From Aphanothece sp. CMT-3BRIN-NPC111 (GTDB lineage Bacteria > Cyanobacteriota > Cyanobacteriia > Cyanobacteriales > JAHHGU01): a stretch of DNA of 38,371 nt. Made by a program: the position numbers and the translations under genes. Of the stretch, positions 30,917-38,371 are shown in pieces; positions within the stretch are counted from its first letter, which is position 1, and the number at the start of each line of letters is the position of its first letter. The notes beneath the pieces were generated by a model. The model ran no database searches. It was not told the DNA's origin and was given only the letters and a program-made list of their open reading frames with translations. Location of the stretch: positions 1-38,371 of the forward strand of contig JAHHGU010000054.1 of assembly GCA_019359765.1 (NCBI GenBank), written 5' to 3'.

Positions 30917-32743
30917 ATGGCTACTTACACGCTAACTACCAATGGGGATAATCTTGTTGGCACCGCAGGTAACGACACATTTAATGGGACTTATGATGCT
31001 GCGGTAACGGATACGTTTGGTGCTAACGATTTTCTCAATGGTGGCACAGGCATAGATACGCTGCATATTGACCATCTTCTGGATGTTGCTATCACACCGC
31101 CTGATAATCTCTGGACTAATCTGAGAAATATTGAGAATGTTGTAATCAATACGACAGGTAATGGGGCGCAAACCATTACTACAGGTGTTAATTTTCAAGC
31201 AGCATTCGCGGACTTGGGCGTAGGACTAACAACAACAACATCCGGGGCCGGTGCGATTGACATTGGCATGACCACATTCACCGGTGCGGCAACACTCAAA
31301 ACAACATCCACAGCAGGTGCTCAAACTATTGTCACGGGTTCAGGTACTACTACAGTGACAGCAAGCTCCGATGCCGGGTCAATGAATATAAAAGGTGTAG
31401 GTCTTAACAAGATCTTTGCAACTACCACCGGAGCGGGGGCGCAGATTATTGGTGACGGTAGTGGTAATGGTGCAAATCTTGCCCTAGTGAAGGCTACATC
31501 TGCTGGAGGAGCACAAACTATAACAAGTACCAGTACAAGTGCGGTCGTTGTGGAAGCAACATCTGCTGCGGGCAAACAAATTATTACAACTAATTCAGGT
31601 GCAGATACCATAACGGCATCAACCACAAGTGCTACTAATACAATTAATACGGGGGCAGGCAACGATAGGGTTACCATTTTGGCTACGACTTCGGGTAATT
31701 ACACTATCAATGGCGGTACAGGGAATGACACCATAACAGGTGGGGCAGGGAATGACGCTCTGATTGGTGATCTCGGCAATGATATTCTGAACGGAGGTGC
31801 CGGTGTTGACAACATGATGGGTGGTGATGGCTCCGACGTTTATTATGTTGACATCGCTACAGATGTAGTAAGCGAAACCAATGCTCTTGCCAGTACGGGT
31901 GGCATTGATAAAGTGAACAGCTCTCTTGCAGCTTATACATTAGGTGCGAACTTAGAGAACCTCACCTTAATTGGAACTGCTGCCATCAACGGTACAGGCA
32001 ACGCACTAAACAACACCATCATAGGTAATGCGGCTGCCAACACCCTCAATGGGGGAGCCGGAAATGACATCCTTAACGGTGGTACGGGTATTGATACCTT
32101 AATTGGTGGCGGCGGTAACGACATTTATGTTGTCGAGAATGCAGGAGATGTCGTTAGTGAAACTTCTACCCTCGTCACTGAGATTGATACAGTACAGTCT
32201 TCCATCAACTACACCCTGGGAGCGAACGTAGAGAACCTCACCTTAATTGGAACTGCTGCCATCAACGGTACAGGCAACGCGCTTAACAACACCATCAAAG
32301 GTAATGCGGCTACCAATATTCTTAATGGTGGTACTGGTATTGATACCTTAACGGGTCTTGCTGGGAACGATATCCTGGTTGGAGGTTTTGGTAATGACAT
32401 CCTCACTGGCGGTACTGGCGCTGATAGCTTCCGTTTCAACGCTCCTACTGAAGGTATTGACAGGATTGCTGACTTCAAACTCCTGGATAATGACATTCTC
32501 CAAATCTCCGCTGCCGGTTTCGGGGGTGGGTTAGCTGTCGGTACCCTGGCATCTAATATGTTCCTATCTGGTTCTGGGGCAACAACAGCGACAAATGCTA
32601 ATCAGCGGTTTATCTACAACAGTGCCAATGGTGGTTTATTCTTTGATGCAGATGGTAACGGCGCCCTTTCTGCAACAATCCAGATAGCCACTTTAACTGG
32701 TATGCCCGCACTCAACAATAGCAACATTGAGATTATTGCTTAG
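30917..32743 (+). CDS. RTX-repeat surface protein with C-terminal bluetail domain
   Basis: A 608-residue acidic protein without an N-terminal signal peptide, as usual for type I secreted RTX proteins. Residues 1-260 are Thr/Ala/Gly-rich and beta-repeat-like (GAQTITTG, GGAQTITST). Calcium-binding GGxGxDxxx nonapeptides occur at about 263-312, 375-400 and 470-500. Between them are two copies of LGANxENLTLIGTAAINGTG. The C-terminus (about 505-608: FRFNAPTEGIDRIADF, RFIYNSANGGLFFDADGNG, QIATLTGMPAL) matches the bluetail domain of putative cyanobacterial surface proteins. No ABC exporter gene is nearby. Good ribosome binding site (GGAG). A terminator-like hairpin follows, and a copy of its upstream block precedes the next gene. 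Confidence 0.88.
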   Translation: MATYTLTTNGDNLVGTAGNDTFNGTYDAAVTDTFGANDFLNGGTGIDTLHIDHLLDVAITPPDNLWTNLRNIENVVINTTGNGAQTITTGVNFQAAFADLGVGLTTTTSGAGAIDIGMTTFTGAATLKTTSTAGAQTIVTGSGTTTVTASSDAGSMNIKGVGLNKIFATTTGAGAQIIGDGSGNGANLALVKATSAGGAQTITSTSTSAVVVEATSAAGKQIITTNSGADTITASTTSATNTINTGAGNDRVTILATTSGNYTINGGTGNDTITGGAGNDALIGDLGNDILNGGAGVDNMMGGDGSDVYYVDIATDVVSETNALASTGGIDKVNSSLAAYTLGANLENLTLIGTAAINGTGNALNNTIIGNAAANTLNGGAGNDILNGGTGIDTLIGGGGNDIYVVENAGDVVSETSTLVTEIDTVQSSINYTLGANVENLTLIGTAAINGTGNALNNTIKGNAATNILNGGTGIDTLTGLAGNDILVGGFGNDILTGGTGADSFRFNAPTEGIDRIADFKLLDNDILQISAAGFGGGLAVGTLASNMFLSGSGATTATNANQRFIYNSANGGLFFDADGNGALSATIQIATLTGMPALNNSNIEIIA

Positions 32744-32764
32744 AGCTAATATCTGTTGACATCT

Positions 32765-32793
32765 TCCCCGACCTGCTGGCGCGAGGTCGGGGA
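32765..32793 (+). terminator. Terminator-like stem-loop after the surface-protein gene
   Basis: TCCCCGACCT (32765-32774) and AGGTCGGGGA (32784-32793) form a 10-bp G+C-rich stem with a 9-nt loop, 21 nt after the stop, followed by TTTGTATT. Shape and place fit a Rho-independent terminator. Confidence 0.7.
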
Positions 32794-32835
32794 TTTGTAT
32801 TAGATCATGTCCGATTGATTAGTTACGAATTGTAG

Positions 32836-32862
32836 GTTGGGTTGCACTGCGTTTAACCCAAC
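32836..32862. repeat. TTGGGTT palindrome, common cyanobacterial intergenic repeat
   Basis: GTTGGGTT (32836-32843) pairs with AACCCAAC (32855-32862). The context GTAGGTTGGGTT...AACCCAACAC is the typical form of a repeat found many times in cyanobacterial genomes, as I recall. No ORF. Confidence 0.55.
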
Positions 32863-32880
32863 ACCAAGCTTATCAATATA

Positions 32881-33222
32881 ATTTATTATTTTTATCGCTC
32901 AAAGCGCGATCGCCTTACAGCTAAAAGGCGATCGCACGCCAGTAAGCACAAAATGCCTAGCGCTAGGCATCATCACCCTTTGGGTATGCCTACATAGTCT
33001 TCTGGTTCCATAGCACGGTTCGTGCCTTTTAACGCTAATCACAGCATTTTTAACAAGCAGAAAGAAAATGTCAAAAATTTGGGCATCATTGGTAGTTTAA
33101 GTTTTATTAATTTCACTAAATTACTATAGACGTATATTTATATTTTTTCTTAGACGAACCCCCAATCTCTCTGGAAGTAAAATTCCCAGAGAAATTACAA
33201 CTTTTTATCTGCTTAAGTTATC
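32881..33222 (+). repeat. Duplicated upstream block, copy B
   Basis: Second copy of the block at 30291-30615, same orientation. Hairpin 1 is longer here: GCGATCGCCTT (32906-32916) pairs with AAGGCGATCGC (32925-32935). Hairpin 2 is a perfect 18-bp palindrome ATGCCTAGCGCTAGGCAT (32953-32970), where copy A has an interrupted loop. The stems are kept although the bases between have changed. It ends about 418 bp before the TIGR03032-like gene. Confidence 0.85.
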
Positions 33223-33640
33223 CACTTAGTTGACTTAAGTTATACATAAACGCAAATATTTAGGTAATAAAGTCAGCTTTTATTTCCAAAAACACTTAAT
33301 ATAAGTTGGGTAATACCATAAAACAACTCCGGCGGTCGCCAGCAGCTTAAATCTCAGTAATTTCACTGAAGCTTTATATCTGTATCATTTTTAGAATGAT
33401 AGCTCAAACACAGCCTAAATTTACCGGAACCGCAAGTAGCTAGGGGACGAGGTTAATCTCTCAGCAAGTTGCCCAATTCAATTGTTATGCGGTCTTTTTG
33501 TATTTAATCCTGCTCAGCCATCCATATTTTATTAAGTATCAGCACTGTTAGCGACATGAACCGTTTACTAAATAGTTTTATCCTTACCTAGACTCTAGAG
33601 CCGGCAATCCAAACCACTTCACACTCAGGAACTTTTTCCA
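33223..33640. other. Spacer before the TIGR03032-like gene
   Basis: Begins with a second CTTAAGTTAT (33234-33243), a local duplication of the end of block B. At about 33345-33400 a stretch (CAGCTTAAATCTCAGTAATT and following) resembles the 3' half of blocks A and B and may be a worn third copy. AGGA at 33627-33630 lies 10 nt before the TTG start. No ORF was seen. Confidence 0.45.
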
Positions 33641-34735
33641 TTGACTAATCAACAGGTTTTAGATAATAGCGCTCCTAAGAGTATTGAATGTAACACCTCT
33701 GGAGCGTTTGAATCCTGGATAGCTCAGATCGGTGGTTCTTTAGCAGTTAGCACCTACCAAGCCGGAAAAGTGGCACTCATTGGCTGGGATGGTCAGCAAG
33801 TGAGCTTGGTATTGCGTCAGTTCCAAAAGCCTATGGGAATGGCCGTGCAAGGTCAGCGCTTGGCTATAGCAACCCAACATGAAGTTTTGCTGCTTGCCAA
33901 TTCCCCCCTACTAGCAGCAGACTATCTCCCAGAGCAACCCGGTCGCTACGATGCCCTTTATCTGCCTCGTGTAGCTTACTATACCGGAGACTTAAACATC
34001 CATGACATGGCATTTGGCAGCGATCGCCTGTGGATGGTAAATAGCCGCTTTTCTTGTTTAGCTTCCACCAGCAAAGACTTTAGCTTTGTCCCCTGTTGGC
34101 AGCCTGAGTTTATCAGCGAAGTAGTACCGGAAGATCGCTGTCACCTCAATGGTTTGGCACTCAAGAACGGGCAACCGAAATATGTCACCGCTTTAGGTGA
34201 GAGCAATGCAGTCGGAGGGTGGCGGGATACTAAAGCCACAGGGGGAATATTAATTGACGTTGAAACCAAGGAAATTATCTTGCGGGGGATGTCCATGCCC
34301 CATTCCCCGCGGTGGCATGATGGCTATCTGTGGGTGCTTAACTCCGGAACCGGGGAGTTATGGCGAGTAGAACCAGACACCGGAAAATATGAAGTAGTCT
34401 GCTTGCTCCCAGGCTTTTTGCGAGGATTATGCTGTATTGGTCCCTATGCCGTTGTGGGGCTGAGTCAGATTCGAGAGCAGCACATTTTCGGAGGTTTACC
34501 TGTGCAAGAGCGCTTTGAGCGCTTGGTATGTGGTCTAGCCGTGGTAGATCTACGCAATGGCAGCATTGTCGGTACTTTTGAGTTCACATCTGGGTGCCAG
34601 GAGCTATATGACGTGCAGTTCCTGGCTGGAGTACAGCGACCCACCATCCTCAACCAGGAACGCGCAGAGGTGCGTCAGGCAGTTACTGCCCCTGAGTTTG
34701 CCTACTGGTTACGCCCTTCTTCTCAAATTAAATAA
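33641..34735 (+). CDS. TIGR03032-family conserved protein
   Basis: A 364-residue soluble protein. FESWIAQIGGSLAVSTYQAG near the start, NIHDMAFGSDRLWMVNSRFS, PEDRCHLNGLALKNGQPKYV, GWRDTKATGGILIDV and MSMPHSPRWHDGYLWVLNSG are the hallmarks of the TIGR03032 family, which looks like a beta-propeller. Its biochemical role is unknown. The start is a TTG at 33641: the next in-frame ATG would remove about 65 residues including the family motif, and AGGA stands 10 nt upstream. It lies between two RTX-type exoprotein genes, 133 bp before the large one, so a part in producing, modifying or exporting them can be suggested but not shown. Confidence 0.85.
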   Translation: MTNQQVLDNSAPKSIECNTSGAFESWIAQIGGSLAVSTYQAGKVALIGWDGQQVSLVLRQFQKPMGMAVQGQRLAIATQHEVLLLANSPLLAADYLPEQPGRYDALYLPRVAYYTGDLNIHDMAFGSDRLWMVNSRFSCLASTSKDFSFVPCWQPEFISEVVPEDRCHLNGLALKNGQPKYVTALGESNAVGGWRDTKATGGILIDVETKEIILRGMSMPHSPRWHDGYLWVLNSGTGELWRVEPDTGKYEVVCLLPGFLRGLCCIGPYAVVGLSQIREQHIFGGLPVQERFERLVCGLAVVDLRNGSIVGTFEFTSGCQELYDVQFLAGVQRPTILNQERAEVRQAVTAPEFAYWLRPSSQIK

Positions 34736-34868
34736 ATCTCTATTCCCCAGTCGTGCTAAGGCGTTGGGGTAGTGGGTGCTCTAGCGTGGTGCCAGTACTG
34801 CTAGAAAGCCTAAAGATTTTTTCTTTCTCGGTCAATCCTCACTTTCAGTTATTAACTGTAGAAATATT

Positions 34869-37800
34869 ATGTCATTCACCGATACTACCGGAGCTACAGT
34901 CACAGGCGTTTATGCGGCTGATGTTTCTGACCCGATAACCGCCAATGAACGTTTAGTTGCCACAGTTGGGCAGCTAGTCGTTAGTTTCTCAGAAGATTTA
35001 AATGTCACGGGAGGCAGCAGTGGCGTTAACAGTGCTACAAATGCCGCCAACTGGAAACTGCTACGCAACGGGGTCGATATCAGTAGCCAGATTAGTGATA
35101 TTAGCTTTGTTTTCAACAATACAACTAATCGTTATGAAGCCATACTCAGCCTAAGTACCTCTCTGACCGGAGGAGATTATAGCTTAACAGCACTCAGTGC
35201 GATTACAGACCTCAACGGCAATGCTTTAGATGGAGATGGCAATGGTACTCCGGGGGGTGATTTTAGCCAAGTTTTCTCTATCCGCACGCCTGTAGCACAA
35301 GGTTCCGAGTTCCGCGTCAACACCACCACCGCTAGCACTCAATACGCCTCCACAGTGGCAATGGATGCGGATGGAGACTTTGTCGTCACTTGGAGTAGCT
35401 ATCTACAAGATGGCAGCCACTATGGCATCTATGCCCAGCGCTACAACTCCGCAGGCGTTGCTGTGGGGAGTGAGTTCCGCGTCAACACCACCACCGCTAG
35501 CACTCAACGCGACTCCACAGTGGCAATGGATGCGGATGGAGACTTTGTCGTCACTTGGAGTAGCGCTGGACAAGATGGCCGTGGCTATGGCATCTATGCC
35601 CAGCGCTACAACTCCTCCGGTGTCGCTGTGGGAAGTGAGTTCCGCATCAACACCACCACCGCTAGCGAGGAATTCAGCTCCACAGTGGCAATGGATGCGG
35701 ATGGAGACTTTGTCGTCACTTGGACTAGCTTTGGACCAGATGGCAGTGGCTATGGCATCTATGCCCAGCGCTACAACTCCGCAGGCGCTGCTGTGGGGGG
35801 TGAGTTCCGCGTCAACACCACCACCGCTAACGATCAACACTACTCCACAGTGGCAATGGATGCGGATGGAGACTTTGTCGTCACTTGGAGTAGCAACCTA
35901 CAAGATGGCAGTGGATGGGGCATCTATGCCCAGCGCTACAACTCCTCCGGTGTCGCTGTGGGGGGCGAGTTCCGCGTCAACACCACCACCGCTAACGATC
36001 AACACTACTCCACAGTGGCAATGGATGCGGATGGAGACTTTGTCGTCACTTGGAGTAGCAACCTACAAGATGGCGATGGCTATGGCATCTATGCCCAGCG
36101 CTACAACTCCGCAGGCGTTGCCCAGGGAGGTGAAGTTCTAATCAATAGCTATACCGCTAGCACTCAACGCTACTCCACAGTGGCAATGGATGCGGATGGC
36201 GACTTTGTCGTAGATTGGCAAAGCAATGGCATCTATGCTCAAGTTTACAAATCTACTGAAGCGCCTGCCACAGTGGGCATCAATAATGTCAGCGTCTTCA
36301 GAGATGCCCCGAACACAACTATTGACTTGTTTGCCGCCTTTGCTGATTCTACTGACCCAGACAGCAACCTGACATATAGTGTTGTCAGTAATAGCCAACC
36401 CAGCCTGTTTAGTGGCACAACTATCGATAACTCTACAGGCCAACTCATCCTAGACTATAACCCTAACAGTTTTGGCAGCGGTAATATTACACTCAGAGCC
36501 ACAGATACAAGTGGTTTATTTGTAGAAACAACATTTAGCGTTAGCGTCGGCTCCTTCGCTTCCAATGGCTCTGAGTTCGGCGTCAACACCACCACCGCTA
36601 ACCAACAACGCTCCTCCACAGTCGCCATGGATGCGGATGGAGACTTTGTCGTCACTTGGAGTAGCTCAGGACAAGATGGCGGTGGCTATGGCATCTATGC
36701 CCAGCGCTACAACTCCGCAGGCGTCGCTGTGGGGAGTGAGTTCGGCGTCAACACCACCACCGCTAGCACTCAATACGGCTCCACAGTGGCAATGGATGCG
36801 GATGGAGACTTTGTCGTCACTTGGAATAGCTATGGACAAGATGGCAGTGGCTATGGCATCTATGCCCAGCGCTACAACTCCGCAGGCGCTGCTGTGGGGA
36901 GTGAGTTCCGCGTCAACACCACCACCGCTAGCACTCAACGCTACTCCACAGTGGCAATGGATGCGGATGGAGACTTTGTCGTCACTTGGACAAGCTCAGG
37001 ACAAGATGGCGATGGCGATGGCATCTATGCCCAGCGCTACAACTCCTCCGGTGTCGCTGTGGGGGGTGAGTTCCTCGTCAACACCACCACCAATGACTAT
37101 CAATACGCTTCCACAGTGGCAATGGATGCGGATGGAGACTTTATCGTCACTTGGAATAGCTATGGACAAGATGGCAATGGCTATGGAATCTATGCCCAGC
37201 GCTACAACTCCGCAGGCGTTGCTATGGGGGGTGAAGTTCTAATCAATAGCTATACCAGCGATGACCAATACGGCTCTTCTGTGGCCATGGATGCGGATGG
37301 CGACTTTGTCGTAGGTTGGCAAAGCAATGGACAAGATGGCAGCGGCTATGGCATCTATGCTCAAAGCTTTGATGGCAACCAAATTCCCACCACAACAGGT
37401 ATTAATAATGTCATCGTCGCTGAAGATGCTGCTAACACGGTCATAGATTTATTTGCCGCTTTTGCCGATAATGATGCAGATAATACTCTGAGCTACAGTA
37501 TTACAGGCAATACAACCTCTAGCTTGTTTAGTAGCACCACCATTGATCAAGTCACCGGACAGCTAGTTCTCGACTACGCAAACAATGCTAATGGCAGCAG
37601 CGACCTAACTGTGCGAGCGACTGACAGCCGAGGGTTGTATACCGAAACCACCTTTAATGTCAACGTCACAGCCGTTAATGACGCTCCAGTCCTAACAACC
37701 AATAACAGTCTCACCTTAAATGAGCGTACTGACTCTACAATTACCAATGCTCTGCTGCAAACAACCGATGTCGAGCAGACGAATGAACAACTAATTTACA

Positions 37801-38371
37801 CCCTCACTGACCTACCCAACTACGGCACGCTTCAACTCAATGATGGCGTCAATAACGTTCCTCTAGCAGTCGGACAAACCTTCACACAAGCTGATATCAA
37901 TTCTGGCAAAGTTAGTTATAACCACAACGGTGCTGAAACCGCCAGCGATAGCTTCGCCTTCACGGTTAAGGACGGGGCTGGCGGTTTCATCTCAACGAGA
38001 ACTTTTAGCATCAATATCTCTGCCGTCGATGAAACTATAAACGGCACAAGTGGCAACGACACTATAAACGGGCTTGCTGGCAACGACACTATAAACGGGC
38101 TTGCTGGCAACGACACTATAAACGGGGGTAGTGGCAACGACACTATAAACGGGGGTAGTGGTAACGACACTCTTAACGGGAGTAGTGGTAACGATACATA
38201 TATTGTCGATAGCAGCAGCGACAGCATCAGCGAAATTGCTAACGAAGGCATAGACACAGTGCAATCGGCTGTCAGTTGGACATTAGGTGCCAACTTAGAG
38301 AACCTTACTTTAACTGGCGCAGCAGCCATTAACGGTACCGGCAATACCCTCAATAACACCCTCACTGGGAA
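34869..38371 (+). CDS. Very large repeat exoprotein with cadherin-like and RTX regions (3' end outside window)
   Basis: Open frame from ATG 34869 to the window edge, at least 1167 residues. Order: an N-terminal Ig-like domain (about 1-140, SFSEDLNV, DLNGNALDGDG); six 55-residue repeats (STVAMDADGDFVVTW, GIYAQRYNS); a cadherin-like domain (TIDLFAAFADSTDPDSNLTY, IDNSTGQLILDYN); five more 55-residue repeats; a second, similar cadherin-like domain; a CSPG-like repeat (TDLPNYGTLQLND, ADINSGKVSYNHNG); then RTX nonapeptides (NDTINGGSG) and a start of the LGANLENLTLTGAAAING module shared with the 30917 protein. No signal peptide is seen, so type I secretion is expected. It is probably a calcium-stabilised adhesin or sheath protein. 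No clear ribosome binding site. Confidence 0.88.
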   Translation, partial: MSFTDTTGATVTGVYAADVSDPITANERLVATVGQLVVSFSEDLNVTGGSSGVNSATNAANWKLLRNGVDISSQISDISFVFNNTTNRYEAILSLSTSLTGGDYSLTALSAITDLNGNALDGDGNGTPGGDFSQVFSIRTPVAQGSEFRVNTTTASTQYASTVAMDADGDFVVTWSSYLQDGSHYGIYAQRYNSAGVAVGSEFRVNTTTASTQRDSTVAMDADGDFVVTWSSAGQDGRGYGIYAQRYNSSGVAVGSEFRINTTTASEEFSSTVAMDADGDFVVTWTSFGPDGSGYGIYAQRYNSAGAAVGGEFRVNTTTANDQHYSTVAMDADGDFVVTWSSNLQDGSGWGIYAQRYNSSGVAVGGEFRVNTTTANDQHYSTVAMDADGDFVVTWSSNLQDGDGYGIYAQRYNSAGVAQGGEVLINSYTASTQRYSTVAMDADGDFVVDWQSNGIYAQVYKSTEAPATVGINNVSVFRDAPNTTIDLFAAFADSTDPDSNLTYSVVSNSQPSLFSGTTIDNSTGQLILDYNPNSFGSGNITLRATDTSGLFVETTFSVSVGSFASNGSEFGVNTTTANQQRSSTVAMDADGDFVVTWSSSGQDGGGYGIYAQRYNSAGVAVGSEFGVNTTTASTQYGSTVAMDADGDFVVTWNSYGQDGSGYGIYAQRYNSAGAAVGSEFRVNTTTASTQRYSTVAMDADGDFVVTWTSSGQDGDGDGIYAQRYNSSGVAVGGEFLVNTTTNDYQYASTVAMDADGDFIVTWNSYGQDGNGYGIYAQRYNSAGVAMGGEVLINSYTSDDQYGSSVAMDADGDFVVGWQSNGQDGSGYGIYAQSFDGNQIPTTTGINNVIVAEDAANTVIDLFAAFADNDADNTLSYSITGNTTSSLFSSTTIDQVTGQLVLDYANNANGSSDLTVRATDSRGLYTETTFNVNVTAVNDAPVLTTNNSLTLNERTDSTITNALLQTTDVEQTNEQLIYTLTDLPNYGTLQLNDGVNNVPLAVGQTFTQADINSGKVSYNHNGAETASDSFAFTVKDGAGGFISTRTFSINISAVDETINGTSGNDTINGLAGNDTINGLAGNDTINGGSGNDTINGGSGNDTLNGSSGNDTYIVDSSSDSISEIANEGIDTVQSAVSWTLGANLENLTLTGAAAINGTGNTLNNTLTG
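35301..37397 (+). repeat. 165-bp tandem repeats in two blocks
   Basis: Units begin at 35301, 35466, 35631, 35796, 35961 and 36126 (block 1), and at 36567, 36732, 36897, 37062 and 37227 (block 2), each exactly 165 bp apart, 55 codons. The last unit of each block is divergent (GEVLINSYT). Bases for the core (STVAMDADGDFVV) are nearly identical in all units. Differences gather in two short windows, residues 11-17 and 33-41 of the unit. Confidence 0.92.
38055..38189 (+). repeat. 27-bp RTX coding repeat, five copies
   Basis: Five 27-bp units in tandem (38055, 38082, 38109, 38136, 38163) encode NDTINGLAG, NDTINGLAG, NDTINGGSG, NDTINGGSG and NDTLNGSSG. Units 1 and 2 are identical DNA, and 3 and 4 differ by one base. 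They form the start of the calcium-binding RTX region. Confidence 0.9.

Noticed and set aside
32752..32793. End of an IS200/IS605-type element
   Set aside because: The hairpin resembles such ends, but no transposase or TnpB gene is near and it sits where a terminator is expected.
35365..37242. Long plus-strand ORFs in a second frame over the 165-bp repeats (35365-36141, 36565-37242)
   Set aside because: The 165-bp period is a multiple of three, so any open alternate frame is copied with it; the frame from 34869 has the recognised domains.
37916..38365. Minus-strand ORFs opposite the RTX repeats
   Set aside because: They come from the regular repeat bases and give Val/Ser/Leu-rich nonsense with no family features.

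Overview
The window comes from a cyanobacterial chromosome, probably a filamentous one. GCGATCGC (HIP1) octamers are scattered through coding and non-coding DNA. There is a Ycf37-like protein and a cluster matching Synechocystis slr0144-slr0152 (photosystem II-linked, ending in the SpkG kinase). There is also a pseudopilin operon of the hormogonium-polysaccharide (Hps) kind, and typical cyanobacterial heptamer repeats and palindromes. I cannot name the species from sequence alone.

Layout. 1-362: C-terminus of a repeat/TPR protein. 509-2353 (-): ilvD, of the long enterobacterial type. 2903-6340 (-): a BcsA-like cellulose synthase with a PilZ domain, followed by a lipoprotein with a six-hairpin glycosidase look. 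6813-7265 (+): DM13 lipoprotein. 7368-9295 (-): an isochorismatase-like hydrolase, an AllA-like ureidoglycolate lyase and a cupin, probably a small ureide or nitrogen catabolism operon, with palindromic operator-like DNA upstream. 9564-10226 (-): HAD phosphatase. 10312-11766 (+): rpmI, rplT and a periplasmic binding protein 3 nt behind rplT. 11860-12390 (+): ycf37. 13243-13557 (+): small orphan.

14019-21733 (+) is the most interesting part: V4R protein, a protein with a repeated NWQGQP-type motif, phycobilisome-like helical protein, second V4R protein, C-x5-C-x2-C ferredoxin, second phycobilisome-like protein, membrane-anchored coiled-coil/TPR protein, plant-type ferredoxin, an unrecognised protein (possibly Roadblock-like), and an SpkG-like Ser/Thr kinase. 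Compared with my memory of slr0144-slr0152, the TPR and ferredoxin genes are swapped and one gene is added before the kinase. Both phycobilisome-like proteins lack the usual bilin cysteine, so a binding or assembly role is more likely than light harvesting.

21722-22525 (-): secreted protein carrying a palindromic repeat inside its reading frame. 22643-24238 (+): DUF2079 membrane protein. 24355-28417 (-): tight operon of three prepilins and an HpsA/PilX-like protein. 28770-29960 (+): GT4 glycosyltransferase, divergent from it. 30917 to the end (+): exoprotein region with an RTX/bluetail surface protein, a TIGR03032-type protein, and a very large repeat protein running off the window. A block of about 330 bp with two conserved hairpins occurs twice, upstream of the bluetail gene and upstream of the TIGR03032 gene.

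Much of the window is about the cell surface (cellulose, pseudopili, glycosyltransferase, RTX exoproteins) or photosystem maintenance (ycf37, slr0144-like cluster). No tRNA, rRNA, CRISPR array, transposase or prophage gene was seen.
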